Below, in pieces: positions 25,323 to 33,898 of a stretch of 44,590 bases of DNA; the first letter of the stretch is position 1; every line of letters starts with the position of its first letter. Made by a program: the position numbers and the translations under genes. The notes beneath the pieces are model-generated. The model searched no databases. It saw only the letters and a program-made list of their open reading frames with translations, and was not told the origin of the DNA. Source of the DNA: Okeania sp. SIO2B3 (GTDB lineage Bacteria > Cyanobacteriota > Cyanobacteriia > Cyanobacteriales > Microcoleaceae). The stretch lies in the NCBI RefSeq assembly GCF_010672525.1, contig NZ_JAAHGH010000007.1:1-44590 (forward strand), read 5' to 3'.

Positions 25323-26805
25323 ATGATCGACAATAACTTTTCGGTCCGCCCGTTTCAAATGTACTGTTGTCAGCAAGTTTTAGTAGGTAAAATTTCTCAA
25401 TTAATTGCTATCTTAACATTCTTATGTGAACAGTCTCACAAGCTAACTAACATGGGAATATATTATGCCAGGCAACTATATTTTAAATATCACAAAACTC
25501 TCGGCAAGTTTGAGTTGGAAAAGGTCTACAAAAAGAACTATCATTACAAAGTTTTATATTCGCTCTTCAGCACAACAAATATTGAGAACTGTAGCTGAAT
25601 CATTTAGGTCTTATTATAGTCTTATTATTGCCTACAGAGAAGGTAAAATCACAAACAGACCAAGGATTCCTAACTACAGAAAAAAAGGGGGGGATGGCTA
25701 CAGTTAGTTACCCTTTTCAAGCATTAAAACTTAAAGGTAATCAAATTAGAGTACCACGCTTGTAATACCTGTAAGCGCTGGTTTGGTCTAGATTGCTTTT
25801 ATATTACTATGTCTAGTAATCTCTAATTTTTATCTATTAAAGAACTGAGAATATTACCAATAAATAGGTGCTTTTATTGGTTATGGTGTCTATAAAAAAG
25901 AAGAAGTAGTTAAGCCTCTATTAAACCAAGACAATGTATTAGGAATTGACCATGGTGTAAATAATTGGTTTACCTGTGTATCTAATGTGGGTACAAGCGC
26001 GGGTTGTAGATGGTAAACACCCACCCCTTTAGTTCCCCTCCCGGGAGGGGATAGGGGTGGGTTGGTACAACAAACAGATATCAACCATTAAAGAAAATCA
26101 ACCGACTGGATTTTGGTCAAATAGGCTAGCTGCAATTACAGAAAAGCGTAACCGCCAAATTCGATTTGGGTATTAATAAAGCAGCCAGAATAGTCATTAA
26201 TCATTGCGCACAAAAATCAGCTCGGTACAATTGTTTTTGGTTGGAATAAAGGTCAGAAAAATCAAATCAAATTAGGAAAAAAAAGTCATTCAGAATTTGT
26301 ACCAATTCCTACAGCTAGACTCAAAGAAAGAATAGCTCAGTTGTGTGATGAATATGGAATAATATTGATAGAAAATGAGGAAAGTTATACTTGTAGGGGT
26401 GAATGCCATTCGCCCCTTCATTTTTAGATGGTGACAATCTACCTAATTATGGTGAGAAACTCGGTGCTGGTGCTCGGAACCTGAGTCCAAGCAAGGAAGC
26501 ACCGACCCTACGGGCCAATGATTGGAAACCGTCAGTAAAAAGAATAAAGCGATGCAGCGCCGCCAAAGGGGGTTTCATGAGCGACTGCATCAAGACAGCG
26601 TGGTTTGTATAGAAGTGCTAATAATTGCTTGATTAATGCAGACTGTAATGGGGCTGCAAATATCATCACAAAAGTAAGCACAAAGCTAAGGTTAAACTTA
26701 AGCAGACTGTGTAGGGGGACAATTTCATTGTACCCAGAGAGTGTATTTCAGCTAAGAATAGACGAAGCAACATGGATTTATCGGTGTTGCGTAGTATCAA
26801 CTTAG
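25323..26805 (+). pseudogene. tnpB remnant broken by frameshifts and palindromic insertions
   Basis: Over several frames it reads LTNMGIYYARQLYFKYHKT, FYIRSSAQQILRTVAESF, AYREGKITNRPRIPNYRKKG, LLNQDNVLGIDHGVNNW (first RuvC Asp), TGFWSNRLAAITEKRNRQI, NQLGTIVFGWNKGQK-like, LKERIAQLCDEYGIILIENE (catalytic Glu), SFLDGDNLPNYGE, and LYRSANNCLINADCNGAANI (last Asp). It is a TnpB of the IS891/IS1341 kind. Insertions at 26018-26065, 26396-26422, about 26459-26520 and about 26552-26597 interrupt it, besides point frameshifts. It is a pseudogene. Confidence 0.75.
26018..26065. repeat. Family-F palindrome inside the tnpB remnant
   Basis: ACACCCACCCCTTTAG, a CCCCTCCCGGGAGGGG core and ATAGGGGTGGGTTGG form a nearly perfect palindrome. 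It interrupts the tnpB reading between GTSxxVDGK and YNKQIS. Confidence 0.65.
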
Positions 26806-26840
26806 AATCCCCGTGACTGACCTCCGGGGAGTAGTCAATG

Positions 26841-26963
26841 TAATACTAAATCCGGTGCGCGAAGGGAGATTATTGTGAAGGTAAAGCAGCTATGCTGAGG
26901 ACAGAAGGCAGAAGGGTGAGAATGATTTGGACAAATTAGCTTTTCATAACCGGATTTGGTATA
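26841..26963. mobile_element. Family-C MITE-like element, about 123 bp
   Basis: TAATACTAAATCCGGT at the left and ACCGGATTTGGTATAA at the right are inverted repeats. The interior has no coding capacity. It sits directly beyond the right end of the tnpB element. Confidence 0.55.
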
Positions 26964-27094
26964 AGATCAAAGTTTTAATGTTATGGGATATTACTTTTGA
27001 CTTTTGACTTTTTGAAAAGTTTTGAGCTGATAAAATCTGACTTTTGACTTTTAACTTTTAACTTTTGACTTTAGTTATACATTGGAGCAGTAGC

Positions 27095-28588
27095 ATGGAA
27101 ATATCACAAAATTGTCTAAACTTAGTCAAAAAATGGGAAGGACTTTTTCTGGATGCTTATCTAGACCCAGTAGGAATACCAACCATTGGGTATGGAACCA
27201 TTCGTTATCCCAACGGCAAAAAAGTTCAACTAGGAGAAAGAATTACAGAAAGGAATGCAGAATTCTATTTAAAGCATGAATGCGACAAAGCAGCAGAAGT
27301 AGTTTCGAGGCTGGTGAAAGTTCCTCTGAATCAAAATCAGTTTGATGCTCTTGTATCATTCTGTTATAACGTTGGAACTGGTGCTTTTGAAAGGAGTACC
27401 ATGTTAAGAAAACTCAACCAAGGAGACTATCAAGGAGCAGCAAATGAATTTCCACGCTGGGTAAACGGAGTAGTAAATGGTGTTAAGAAACCACTGCCAG
27501 GATTAGTATCCCGTCGTGCTGAGGAAAAAAAACTATTCAACACTGCTAGCAATCAAGGAAAACCCTTGCTTAAAGAAGAATCATTGCAAGATCGAGTAAC
27601 TTGGCTAGAAGGATATAGAGATGAAAATAAAAAAACTGTAGTTGTAGCTTGGCAGGGAAGTGAAGTAGGAGAAATATTAACTTTAGAAAAATTTGACAAA
27701 GAGTATTTAGCTAATGTTTTTCCTCTATACAAAAATGCCAGATATTTTGTAATTGCTCCTGCGAATAAACCAATTCCAGCAGGGGAAAGAATCTCAATTT
27801 TTGGCATCTCTGATATATTCAAGAAAGGTCAAGCTCCTACCCTAAATCGTGTTTTGGTGCGGGGTACTCAAGGGGAAGATGTGAGAATTTTACAGGTTAG
27901 ATTGAAAGATTTAGGGTACTATTCCGGAAAAATTGATGCTTTTTTTGGTAGTAAGACTGAATTAGCAGTTATAGACTTTAAACGAGATTATTTTGTCAAT
28001 ACTAATCCTGACAGTACAGTAAACTTAACAACCTGGCAACAATTGTGGGGAGAAAAACCTGCTCCAGTTCCTCCTACACCCCCTCCTGCAACTACAGGCA
28101 AAAATTATTTGCTGCTAACAAAAACAAATCGTCAAGATGTCTATGGATGTTACGTGCTGAACTTAGACTATTTTAAAAATGGGAAACTGGAGGATAGATT
28201 AGAAGTATGTTGTGGCGCTCCCGGAAGACAATATTTCCGTACTGCAGCTCAAAGTCGGGCAATGACTGGAGAACCACTGCCAGAGGGAAGATGGTACGTT
28301 AACGATATTATCTGGGCTGATGGGAGAGATAATTATTACGGTAATATTTTTCAGAGTGGTATCGGTCCTGTAACTGTTCCGTTAGACTATTTAGAACCTG
28401 GTACTACAGAAAGAAGCGCGATCGAAATTCATATTGACTGGAATCGCAATTATGGCTCCCCTGGCACTGTAGGTTGTATCGCTCCCTACAATATAGATGA
28501 CTATAAAAAGTTTATTACTTGGCTCAGGGACACAGACCCTCGCGATCTCTATGTTGACTGGAAACTCGGAACTTGTCCTAAACCTTAG
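27095..28588 (+). CDS. GH24 muramidase fused to PG-binding and L,D-transpeptidase-like domains
   Basis: The protein has 497 residues from ATG 27095, which has GGAG eight bases ahead; the frame is open from a TTG at 27065. Residues 1-145 are a phage-type lysozyme (GH24) with the complete Glu15-Asp24-Thr30 triad in KKWEGLFLDAYLDPVGIPT. Residues 160-240 are an unidentified domain. Residues about 255-320 form a PG_binding_1 domain (RVLVRGTQGEDVRILQVRL, DAFFGSKTELAV). A Pro-rich hinge leads to residues 335-497, which resemble an L,D-transpeptidase (YkuD-like): His446, then GTVGCI with Cys461, spaced like the catalytic His and Cys. There is no signal peptide. It could be a phage-derived or cell-wall lytic enzyme, or an effector released by a secretion or lysis route. 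No phage genes adjoin it. Confidence 0.8.
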   Translation: MEISQNCLNLVKKWEGLFLDAYLDPVGIPTIGYGTIRYPNGKKVQLGERITERNAEFYLKHECDKAAEVVSRLVKVPLNQNQFDALVSFCYNVGTGAFERSTMLRKLNQGDYQGAANEFPRWVNGVVNGVKKPLPGLVSRRAEEKKLFNTASNQGKPLLKEESLQDRVTWLEGYRDENKKTVVVAWQGSEVGEILTLEKFDKEYLANVFPLYKNARYFVIAPANKPIPAGERISIFGISDIFKKGQAPTLNRVLVRGTQGEDVRILQVRLKDLGYYSGKIDAFFGSKTELAVIDFKRDYFVNTNPDSTVNLTTWQQLWGEKPAPVPPTPPPATTGKNYLLLTKTNRQDVYGCYVLNLDYFKNGKLEDRLEVCCGAPGRQYFRTAAQSRAMTGEPLPEGRWYVNDIIWADGRDNYYGNIFQSGIGPVTVPLDYLEPGTTERSAIEIHIDWNRNYGSPGTVGCIAPYNIDDYKKFITWLRDTDPRDLYVDWKLGTCPKP

Positions 28589-28823
28589 ATTAAATAAGCG
28601 ATCGGTATTTTCCGTACTGGAATGCGGAGCAAACAGCATTTCTGTACCGGAATGGGGAGCTAAAAGCTTTCAGCATGTTAAAAGGAGTAGGAGAGTAGGG
28701 GAGATTGAAGTAATTAGGGTTTGCTGAAAAAGTCTTATGGGTGAAGGTAAGAGTCAGGAGTCAACCCACCCCTAACCCCTCCCCTCCTGGGAGGGGAAGT
28801 CAGGAGTCAGGAGAAATGGGAAT
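28589..28823. other. Spacer after the muramidase gene, with element ends
   Basis: No gene is seen. TTAGGGTTTGCTGAAAAAGT at 28714 is the right end of a family-B element in inverted orientation, without a detectable partner. A family-F palindrome (CAACCCACCCCTAACCCCTC...GGGAGGGG) follows at 28762-28798. Confidence 0.55.
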
Positions 28824-28827
28824 TATA

Positions 28828-29051
28828 GAACCCATTTGAGATGTATATAATTATGGTAGTCAAGTCTTTTCGCGCATCAATTTTGACCGAAAATCATCTG
28901 AAGGAGTGTTTTTTGTATTATTTCTCCCCAAATCTTCCCTCTTACCTTTCCCTCCTGGGAGGGGCCCGCGGGTGGGTTGTCTCCTGTCTCCAGTATAGCT
29001 GTCTCCTCGCTAAAAAAACGTGCGTATTTATGAAGATACGATCGGGGGTTC
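28828..29051. mobile_element. MITE of family H, second copy (224 bp)
   Basis: It is flanked by TATA at 28824-28827 and 29052-29055. Ends are GAACCCATTTGAGATG and GATACGATCGGGGGTTC, matching the element at 1553-1727. It contains a partial family-F palindrome (CCTCCTGGGAGGGGCCC, 28947-28980). It abuts the IS5 remnant, sharing the TATA between them. Confidence 0.6.
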
Positions 29052-29055
29052 TATA

Positions 29056-30261
29056 GAACCCAAATGGGTTCTATGCGATCGCCAACCTCTTAAGCATCAA
29101 TCGGATAAAACACAGATTAATCTTAGCTGTAGCGTTTTTAAGAGTCCTTTTCCTGCGGAATGCTGCGCAAACAAAGTTTTTGGTCAAGCTTTTACACCTT
29201 TCCATCCAGGAGTTGCTTCTTTCTATGACCCACCTTGCTTTGACAGGAACAAATCCGGTTTGTCCTTGCTGTTTTTTCTCCAGCTTTGATGGTTTTGGTG
29301 ATAGTTTAAACCGAATCTTGGTCATAATTGCTGGATAAATTTTCTCTAACTCTTGTGTTATTTTTTCTGTATGATATCCATTGTCAAGTAAAATAGTAAT
29401 TTTGGGGATGTTAACAGGTTTAGACTTGAAGTAATGGGACTTAAACAAAATAGAGCCAGAAAATAGGCTCAAATATAGACGGGCAAAGGCTTTTACGTCA
29501 AAAAGGTATAAATCCTGAATTACCAAGGGTTCTAGGCATTTTTAGAGCATCGACGTAATTCCCTTGTCTAGAGTGGCTTTGACGCATTTTTTCGACCAGA
29601 AAATGTTTAAGTACCAGTAATCAATGTTATCTGACAACATTTCTATTAATCCCTGATCGTCAGATACATTGGCTTTACTGCCATAAGTAAAAAAAGCGCA
29701 CCGCCCGCTCTGAGGTTTCCTCAGAGTAAGGACGGAGCAAGAAGGAAAACCGAGACTATCTACTGCTAAATGTCGCTTAATTCCGTTCGTGGATTTGTAA
29801 AAACAAAATCATGATTGACTTGATACTAGCATTACAGGTATTTTTTACAGATAAGTGAATCAATGATAATTAAACTTGTCCCGGAGCGCTTTTTTTTTAC
29901 CTGTTGACGTACTTGAGAATGTAATACATCTCTAATCTTCAAGGGTTATCCCTGATGCTCGCCACTGCTTGTAATGCCAAAATACTGTTGAATAAGGAGG
30001 TAAGTATGCAGGGTAAGTCACACCAGTTACAACCATTCTTGAGTTGATACAAGATACCATCTAAGATTTCTCTCTTGCTCCATTTTTCTGGCCTAGTTTT
30101 CTTCTTCTTAGGTAGTAGTGGCTCGATAATAACCCATTCTTTGTCTGTTAAACTGCTTGAAGGCTGGCATTTTCTCATGCTAGTTGGCGTTGGCGGAGCC
30201 TAGCGGCAGCTATATCGCTCATTAGTATAACCTTATTCCTAAAAGATCCACTCAGGGGTTC
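29056..30261 (-). mobile_element. Decayed IS5-family insertion sequence, about 1.2 kb
   Basis: TATA stands at both outer edges (29052-29055 and 30262-30265). The ends are GAACCCAAATGGG and, on the other strand, GAACCCCTGAGTGGATC. They share GAACCC and some downstream positions with the family-H MITEs, which may be its non-autonomous relatives. It encloses a broken transposase on the minus strand. Confidence 0.55.
29071..30178 (-). pseudogene. IS5-family transposase, frameshifted
   Basis: The minus strand starts MRKCQPSSSLTDKEWVIIEP at 30178, continues SKREILDGILYQLKNGCNWC and, after a frameshift, YSTVFWHYKQWRASG. GIKRHLAVDSLGFPS near 29790-29745 holds the first catalytic Asp. The last part is open from 29526 to 29071, with ITILLDNGYHTEKI, PVKARWVIERSNSWMERCKS and LCFIRLMLKRLA (last catalytic Glu). 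A foreign hairpin-like stretch (CCGCTCTGAGGTTTCCTCAG) is inserted near 29703-29735. Multiple frame changes rule out activity. Confidence 0.8.
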
Positions 30262-30265
30262 TATA

Positions 30266-30803
30266 GAACAAAGTTTTTGGGGATTTTTGAAGTTATAAAG
30301 CGACAAGTCTAATGAATACAATATTACCGAATATTTAATAATTAATTATTATTAATTATTAAATAATTCGCACCTTGAAGCCTCCCCTTTTAAGGGGAAA
30401 AAAAGTGCTAGGATATTTCCTTATATTCAATTCCGTAATGGTTTGAACCAGAGGTAATTATCAATTAATGAAAAGTGTCATGCCACCATAGTGGCCGATC
30501 GCTCCACTGTCAAGCCAACCCTAATTGTTTTTAACATTCTTTTCCAGATAAAGCTATAAGTTGTTGCCTGCCATAGATTCTACTCCAAGATATTGGGAGA
30601 ACCATTTTGGCGATCGCTGTAGGCTGGGTCTTGGGAAAAAAAGATAGCGACATCATCCCCTTGAACAAGTTACCATTATCGGCTAAGATGGATATTTTAA
30701 TGATTTCAAGGAGTTCATTTGTTAACAATAAATCAACGGTAAAAAGGAGTTAAGATCGCAGAGTAACGGAGTTTAATTTTACAGTTTTTACTAAAGAATA
30801 AAT
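30266..30803. other. Spacer upstream of ureC
   Basis: No ureA or ureB is present. 30266-30312 matches the inverted repeat near 1100-1150. 30316-30470 is a dispersed repeat with TTAATAATTAATTATTATTA, GCCTCCCCTTTTAAGGGG and CCAGAGGTAATTATC. The minus-strand open frame at 30531-30728 has no family resemblance. The last 80 bases should hold the ureC promoter; I see no clear NtcA box. Confidence 0.55.
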
Positions 30804-32513
30804 ATGGCTTATAGAATAAACCGTCGCGCCTATGCTGAAACTTATGGACCAACGATAGGCGATCGCGTCCGTTTAGCTGACACAGAATTATTTATAGAAG
30901 TCGAGCAAGACTACACCAGCTATGGTGATGAAGTAAAATTTGGTGGAGGCAAAGTCATCCGCGATGGTATGGGACAATCTCCCATTGCTAATGCTGATGG
31001 CGCAGTGGATCTAGTCATTACCAACGCTCTAATTCTCGACTGGTGGGGTATTGTCAAAGCAGACATCGGCATCAAAGATGGTAAAATTTGCAAAATTGGC
31101 AAAGCAGGCAACCCCTACATCCAAGATAATGTAGATATTATCATCGGTCCGGGAACTGAAGCTTTAGCGGGGGAAGGTATGATTTTAACAGCAGGAGGTA
31201 TTGATACCCATATTCATTTTATTTGTCCTCAACAAATCGAAACAGCGATCGCTTCTGGTATAACAACCATGTTAGGGGGAGGAACAGGTCCTGCCACAGG
31301 TACTAATGCGACTACCTGTACTCCCGGTCCTTGGAATATTTACCGAATGTTAGAAGCTGCTGAAGCTTTTCCGGTAAATCTGGGTTTCATGGGTAAAGGT
31401 AACAGCAGTCAACCCCAAGCTCTAGTCGAACAAGTATTAGCAGGGGCGATGGGATTGAAATTACATGAAGACTGGGGAACTACTCCGGCGGCGATCGATA
31501 TCTGCTTAAATGTTGCGGACGAATACGATGTGCAAGTTGCTATCCACACTGATACTCTCAATGAAGCGGGGTTTGTAGAAACCACCATAGAAGCTTTTAA
31601 AAACCGAACAATTCATACCTATCATACTGAAGGTGCGGGGGGCGGTCACGCTCCAGATATTATCAAAGTCTGCGGTCAAGCAAATGTGTTACCTTCTTCT
31701 ACTAACCCTACTCGTCCTTATACTCTCAATACTTTGGAAGAACATTTGGATATGTTGATGGTGTGTCATCATCTAGACCGAAATATTCCAGAGGATGTGG
31801 CTTTTGCAGAATCTCGCATTCGCCGAGAAACTATTGCTGCTGAAGATATACTGCACGATCTGGGAGCGTTTAGTATGATTGCTTCTGATTCTCAGGCCAT
31901 GGGGCGTGTGGGAGAGGTGATTATTAGGACTTGGCAAACAGCTCACAAAATGAAGATTCAGCGCGGACCTTTGAGTGGAGAGTCTGGGGAAAATGATAAT
32001 TTGCGTGCTCAACGTTATGTGGCAAAATACACAATTAATCCGGCGATCGCTCATGGTATTGCTGAGTATGTGGGTTCGGTGGAAGTGGGAAAATTGGCAG
32101 ATTTATGTTTGTGGCGACCTGCAATGTTTGGAGTGAAACCAGAAATTGTGATTAAAGGAGGAGCTATTGCTTATGCTCAGATGGGAGATGCGAATGCAAG
32201 TATTCCGACTCCACAACCAGTGGTTATGCAGCCAATGTTTGGTAGTTTTGGGGGAGCGGTCGCTGCTACTTCTTTAACTTTTGTTTCTCAAGCTGCCCTG
32301 GAAAGTGGTATTGATGCTCGACTACAGTTGAAAAAGTCAGCAGTGGCAGTGGCAAATACTCGGCAAATTAGCAAACAAGATATGAAGTTAAATGATGCTT
32401 TACCAGAAATAGAAGTTGACCCGGAAACTTATGAGGTTAGAGCTGATGGGGAGTTGTTAACTTGTGAACCTGCAACAGTTTTACCGATGGCACAGCGATA
32501 TTTTCTGTTTTAG
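30804..32513 (+). CDS. ureC: Urease subunit alpha
   Basis: This is the 569-residue catalytic subunit of nickel urease, which hydrolyses urea to ammonia and carbamate. Metal ligands and active-site segments are all there: [11 protein letters not shown] near residue 135, [11 protein letters not shown] with the Lys that becomes carbamylated near 218, [26 protein letters not shown] near 320 and [11 protein letters not shown] near 361. The C-terminal MAQRYFLF is typical. The start is ATG 30804; the ribosome binding site is weak. Unusually, no ureA, ureB or accessory ure gene adjoins it, although ureABC usually form one unit. Its 3' end meets the convergent protease fragment (four-base overlap). 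Confidence 0.97.
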   Translation: MAYRINRRAYAETYGPTIGDRVRLADTELFIEVEQDYTSYGDEVKFGGGKVIRDGMGQSPIANADGAVDLVITNALILDWWGIVKADIGIKDGKICKIGKAGNPYIQDNVDIIIGPGTEALAGEGMILTAGGIDTHIHFICPQQIETAIASGITTMLGGGTGPATGTNATTCTPGPWNIYRMLEAAEAFPVNLGFMGKGNSSQPQALVEQVLAGAMGLKLHEDWGTTPAAIDICLNVADEYDVQVAIHTDTLNEAGFVETTIEAFKNRTIHTYHTEGAGGGHAPDIIKVCGQANVLPSSTNPTRPYTLNTLEEHLDMLMVCHHLDRNIPEDVAFAESRIRRETIAAEDILHDLGAFSMIASDSQAMGRVGEVIIRTWQTAHKMKIQRGPLSGESGENDNLRAQRYVAKYTINPAIAHGIAEYVGSVEVGKLADLCLWRPAMFGVKPEIVIKGGAIAYAQMGDANASIPTPQPVVMQPMFGSFGGAVAATSLTFVSQAALESGIDARLQLKKSAVAVANTRQISKQDMKLNDALPEIEVDPETYEVRADGELLTCEPATVLPMAQRYFLF

Positions 32514-32593
32514 GAGGTTAGATCAAAGGAGATGGGGAGATGGGGAGATGGGGAAATATTTGGTAATGGTTGAAGATGGAACATTTTTTTTAT

Positions 32594-33073
32594 GTGGTCT
32601 GTGGAAGCAACTGCAATGATGTTATCTAAGTCGTAGCTAGATGGGTAAGATGCAGATACATCATTGTTGTTGTTGCTGTTACCTGCTGCTGCAATAAATA
32701 AAGAATCTGTTGCACATGCTGCTGCGATCGCATCATACAATCCTTGAGAAAAGCCTCCCCCTCCCCAACTGTTGTTGGTTAGGTCTGCTCCCATCATCGT
32801 TGCGTATTCGATCGCTAAAATTGCGTTGAAGAGCGAACCATAACCACTATCGTCTAGGAACTTGAGCGCCATTAAGTCAGCGTCCCAATTCACCCCTACT
32901 ACTCCTTGTCCATTGTCACCATTTGCTGCAATGGTTCCGGCCACGTGAGTACCGTGAGAATCACCATCAAATGGATCGCTATCACCGTAGGCAAAGTCAT
33001 AACCATAAACATCGTCTACATAACCGTTGCCGTCGTCATCGATGCCGTTATCTGCGATTTCGCCAGGGTTAGT
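32594..33073 (-). pseudogene. Orphan fragment of a subtilisin-type (S8) protease domain
   Basis: The minus strand is open from about 33073 to a stop at 32510. It reads NPGEIADNGIDDDGNGYVDD, SDPFDGDSHGTHVAGTIAA (catalytic His), DLMALKFLDDSGYGS, LTNNSWGGGGFSQGLYDAIA, FIAAAGNSNNNND (oxyanion Asn) and IIAVASTDH. It then runs into a GGGGAGAT microsatellite that translates as PSPHLPIS. The parts with the catalytic Asp and Ser are missing. It closely matches the three protease domains of the giant gene, especially the third (FAYGD.DPFDGDSHGTHV). It is probably a duplicated module cut off by repeat insertions. Confidence 0.8.
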
Positions 33074-33214
33074 CCTATACTGTGGTGGAAGGAAGGCAGA
33101 GGGCAGCGGGAGCTGGAGGCAGAAGGGTTTCTTTCAATTGAAATTTAATTCTACACACAAACGATGCTACCGGACATGATATAAGTTTTTTAAATTTAAT
33201 CAGCAAACCCTAAG

Positions 33215-33850
33215 TAGGGCTTGCTGATTAAATATCAAAGAATTGACAGAAAAAGACTAATATCATGTCCGGTTGAATAGTTATAAATAATGAGAGAGGA
33301 GTCAGGAGTCAGGAGGACCGAGTCAGGAGGGAAAAAGAGGGAAGAACAGGAGAAAGTTTTTTCATCACTAATTATCCGGACATGATATAAAGTCTTTATC
33401 TGGTCGAAAAAAGTGCCTGGTTTTCGGTGCCCAGAGCTACAAAAAATGAGCATTTTGCGCAGATAATATCATGTCCGGTAGCATCGGAGCGTGTATAAAA
33501 TTAAGGTGACACTCTTGAGAAAACCTCCTGCCTCCTGCCTCCTGCCTCCTGCCTTCCTTCCACCAAAGTCTAATTATTCAACCGGACATGATATAACGAC
33601 AGAAAAATCAAGGGACAAAACATCCAATTACCTCCTATATTACAGCGCTTTTCAGATTGATAAACCACATCGTCATAACGAAAACCTTGTAAGGGCGTTA
33701 GCGGAGCTTTGCGTTAGCAAATGCCATTCGCCCCTACTGTGGTCTACTGAAATGAAAACCGCTGTAATTCCCATTTCTCCTGACTCGGTCCTCCTGACTC
33801 GGTTCTCCTATCTCCTCCCCTTACCAAAAGACTTTTTCAGCAAACCCTAA
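33215..33850. mobile_element. Family-B MITE disrupted by family-C and family-A elements
   Basis: The left end TAGGGCTTGCTGATTAAATA and right end GACTTTTTCAGCAAACCCTA are those of family B, but 636 bases apart instead of about 240. Extra material is made of CCGGACATGATAT-bounded segments and the family-A element at 33640-33767. Confidence 0.55.
33640..33767 (-). mobile_element. Family-A MITE with a different central palindrome, 128 bp
   Basis: On the minus strand it has the same arms as 5903-6009 and 19754-19860 (TTACAGCGGTTTTCATTTCA, GTAGACCACAGTAGGG; CCTTACAAGG; TCTGAAAAGCGCTGTAA). The centre is instead GCGAATGGCATTTGC with TTAGCG/GCTCCGCTAACGCCC. Confidence 0.7.
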
Positions 33851-33898
33851 GTAGCCCCCTAGAAATCATAGAGGACTACAGGTCATTATTAGCCAAGG

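Larger units (their letters stand above)
25198..26830 (+). mobile_element. Decayed IS200/IS605-type element with tnpB remnant
   Basis: The left end has the palindrome TCGGATTTTAATCCGA at 25198-25213. The right end has the hairpin TCCCCGTG...TCCGGGGA at 26809-26830, followed by AGTAGTCAAT, a usual IS200/IS605 right-end pattern. Between them lies a tnpB pseudogene full of small insertions. No tnpA is visible. The element is surely immobile by itself. Confidence 0.65.
33074..33898. other. Cluster of nested miniature elements
   Basis: No gene is seen. Contents: a GGCAGAGGGCAGCGGGAG tract; five copies of CCGGACATGATAT in alternating orientation (about 33174, 33260, 33378, 33465, 33582); a head-to-head pair of family-B ends at 33196-33232; a family-A MITE (33640-33767); CCTGCCTCCTGCCTCCTGCC repeats (33526-33552); and a family-B right end at 33833-33850. 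Confidence 0.65.

Noticed and set aside
30531-30728. Possible ureB remnant or small gene upstream of ureC
   Set aside because: No urease beta-subunit text is seen in any frame, and the frame shows no gene-like features.
33172-33600. CRISPR-like array (five spaced copies of CCGGACATGATAT)
   Set aside because: Orientation alternates, spacing is uneven and no cas genes are near; the copies behave as MITE ends.
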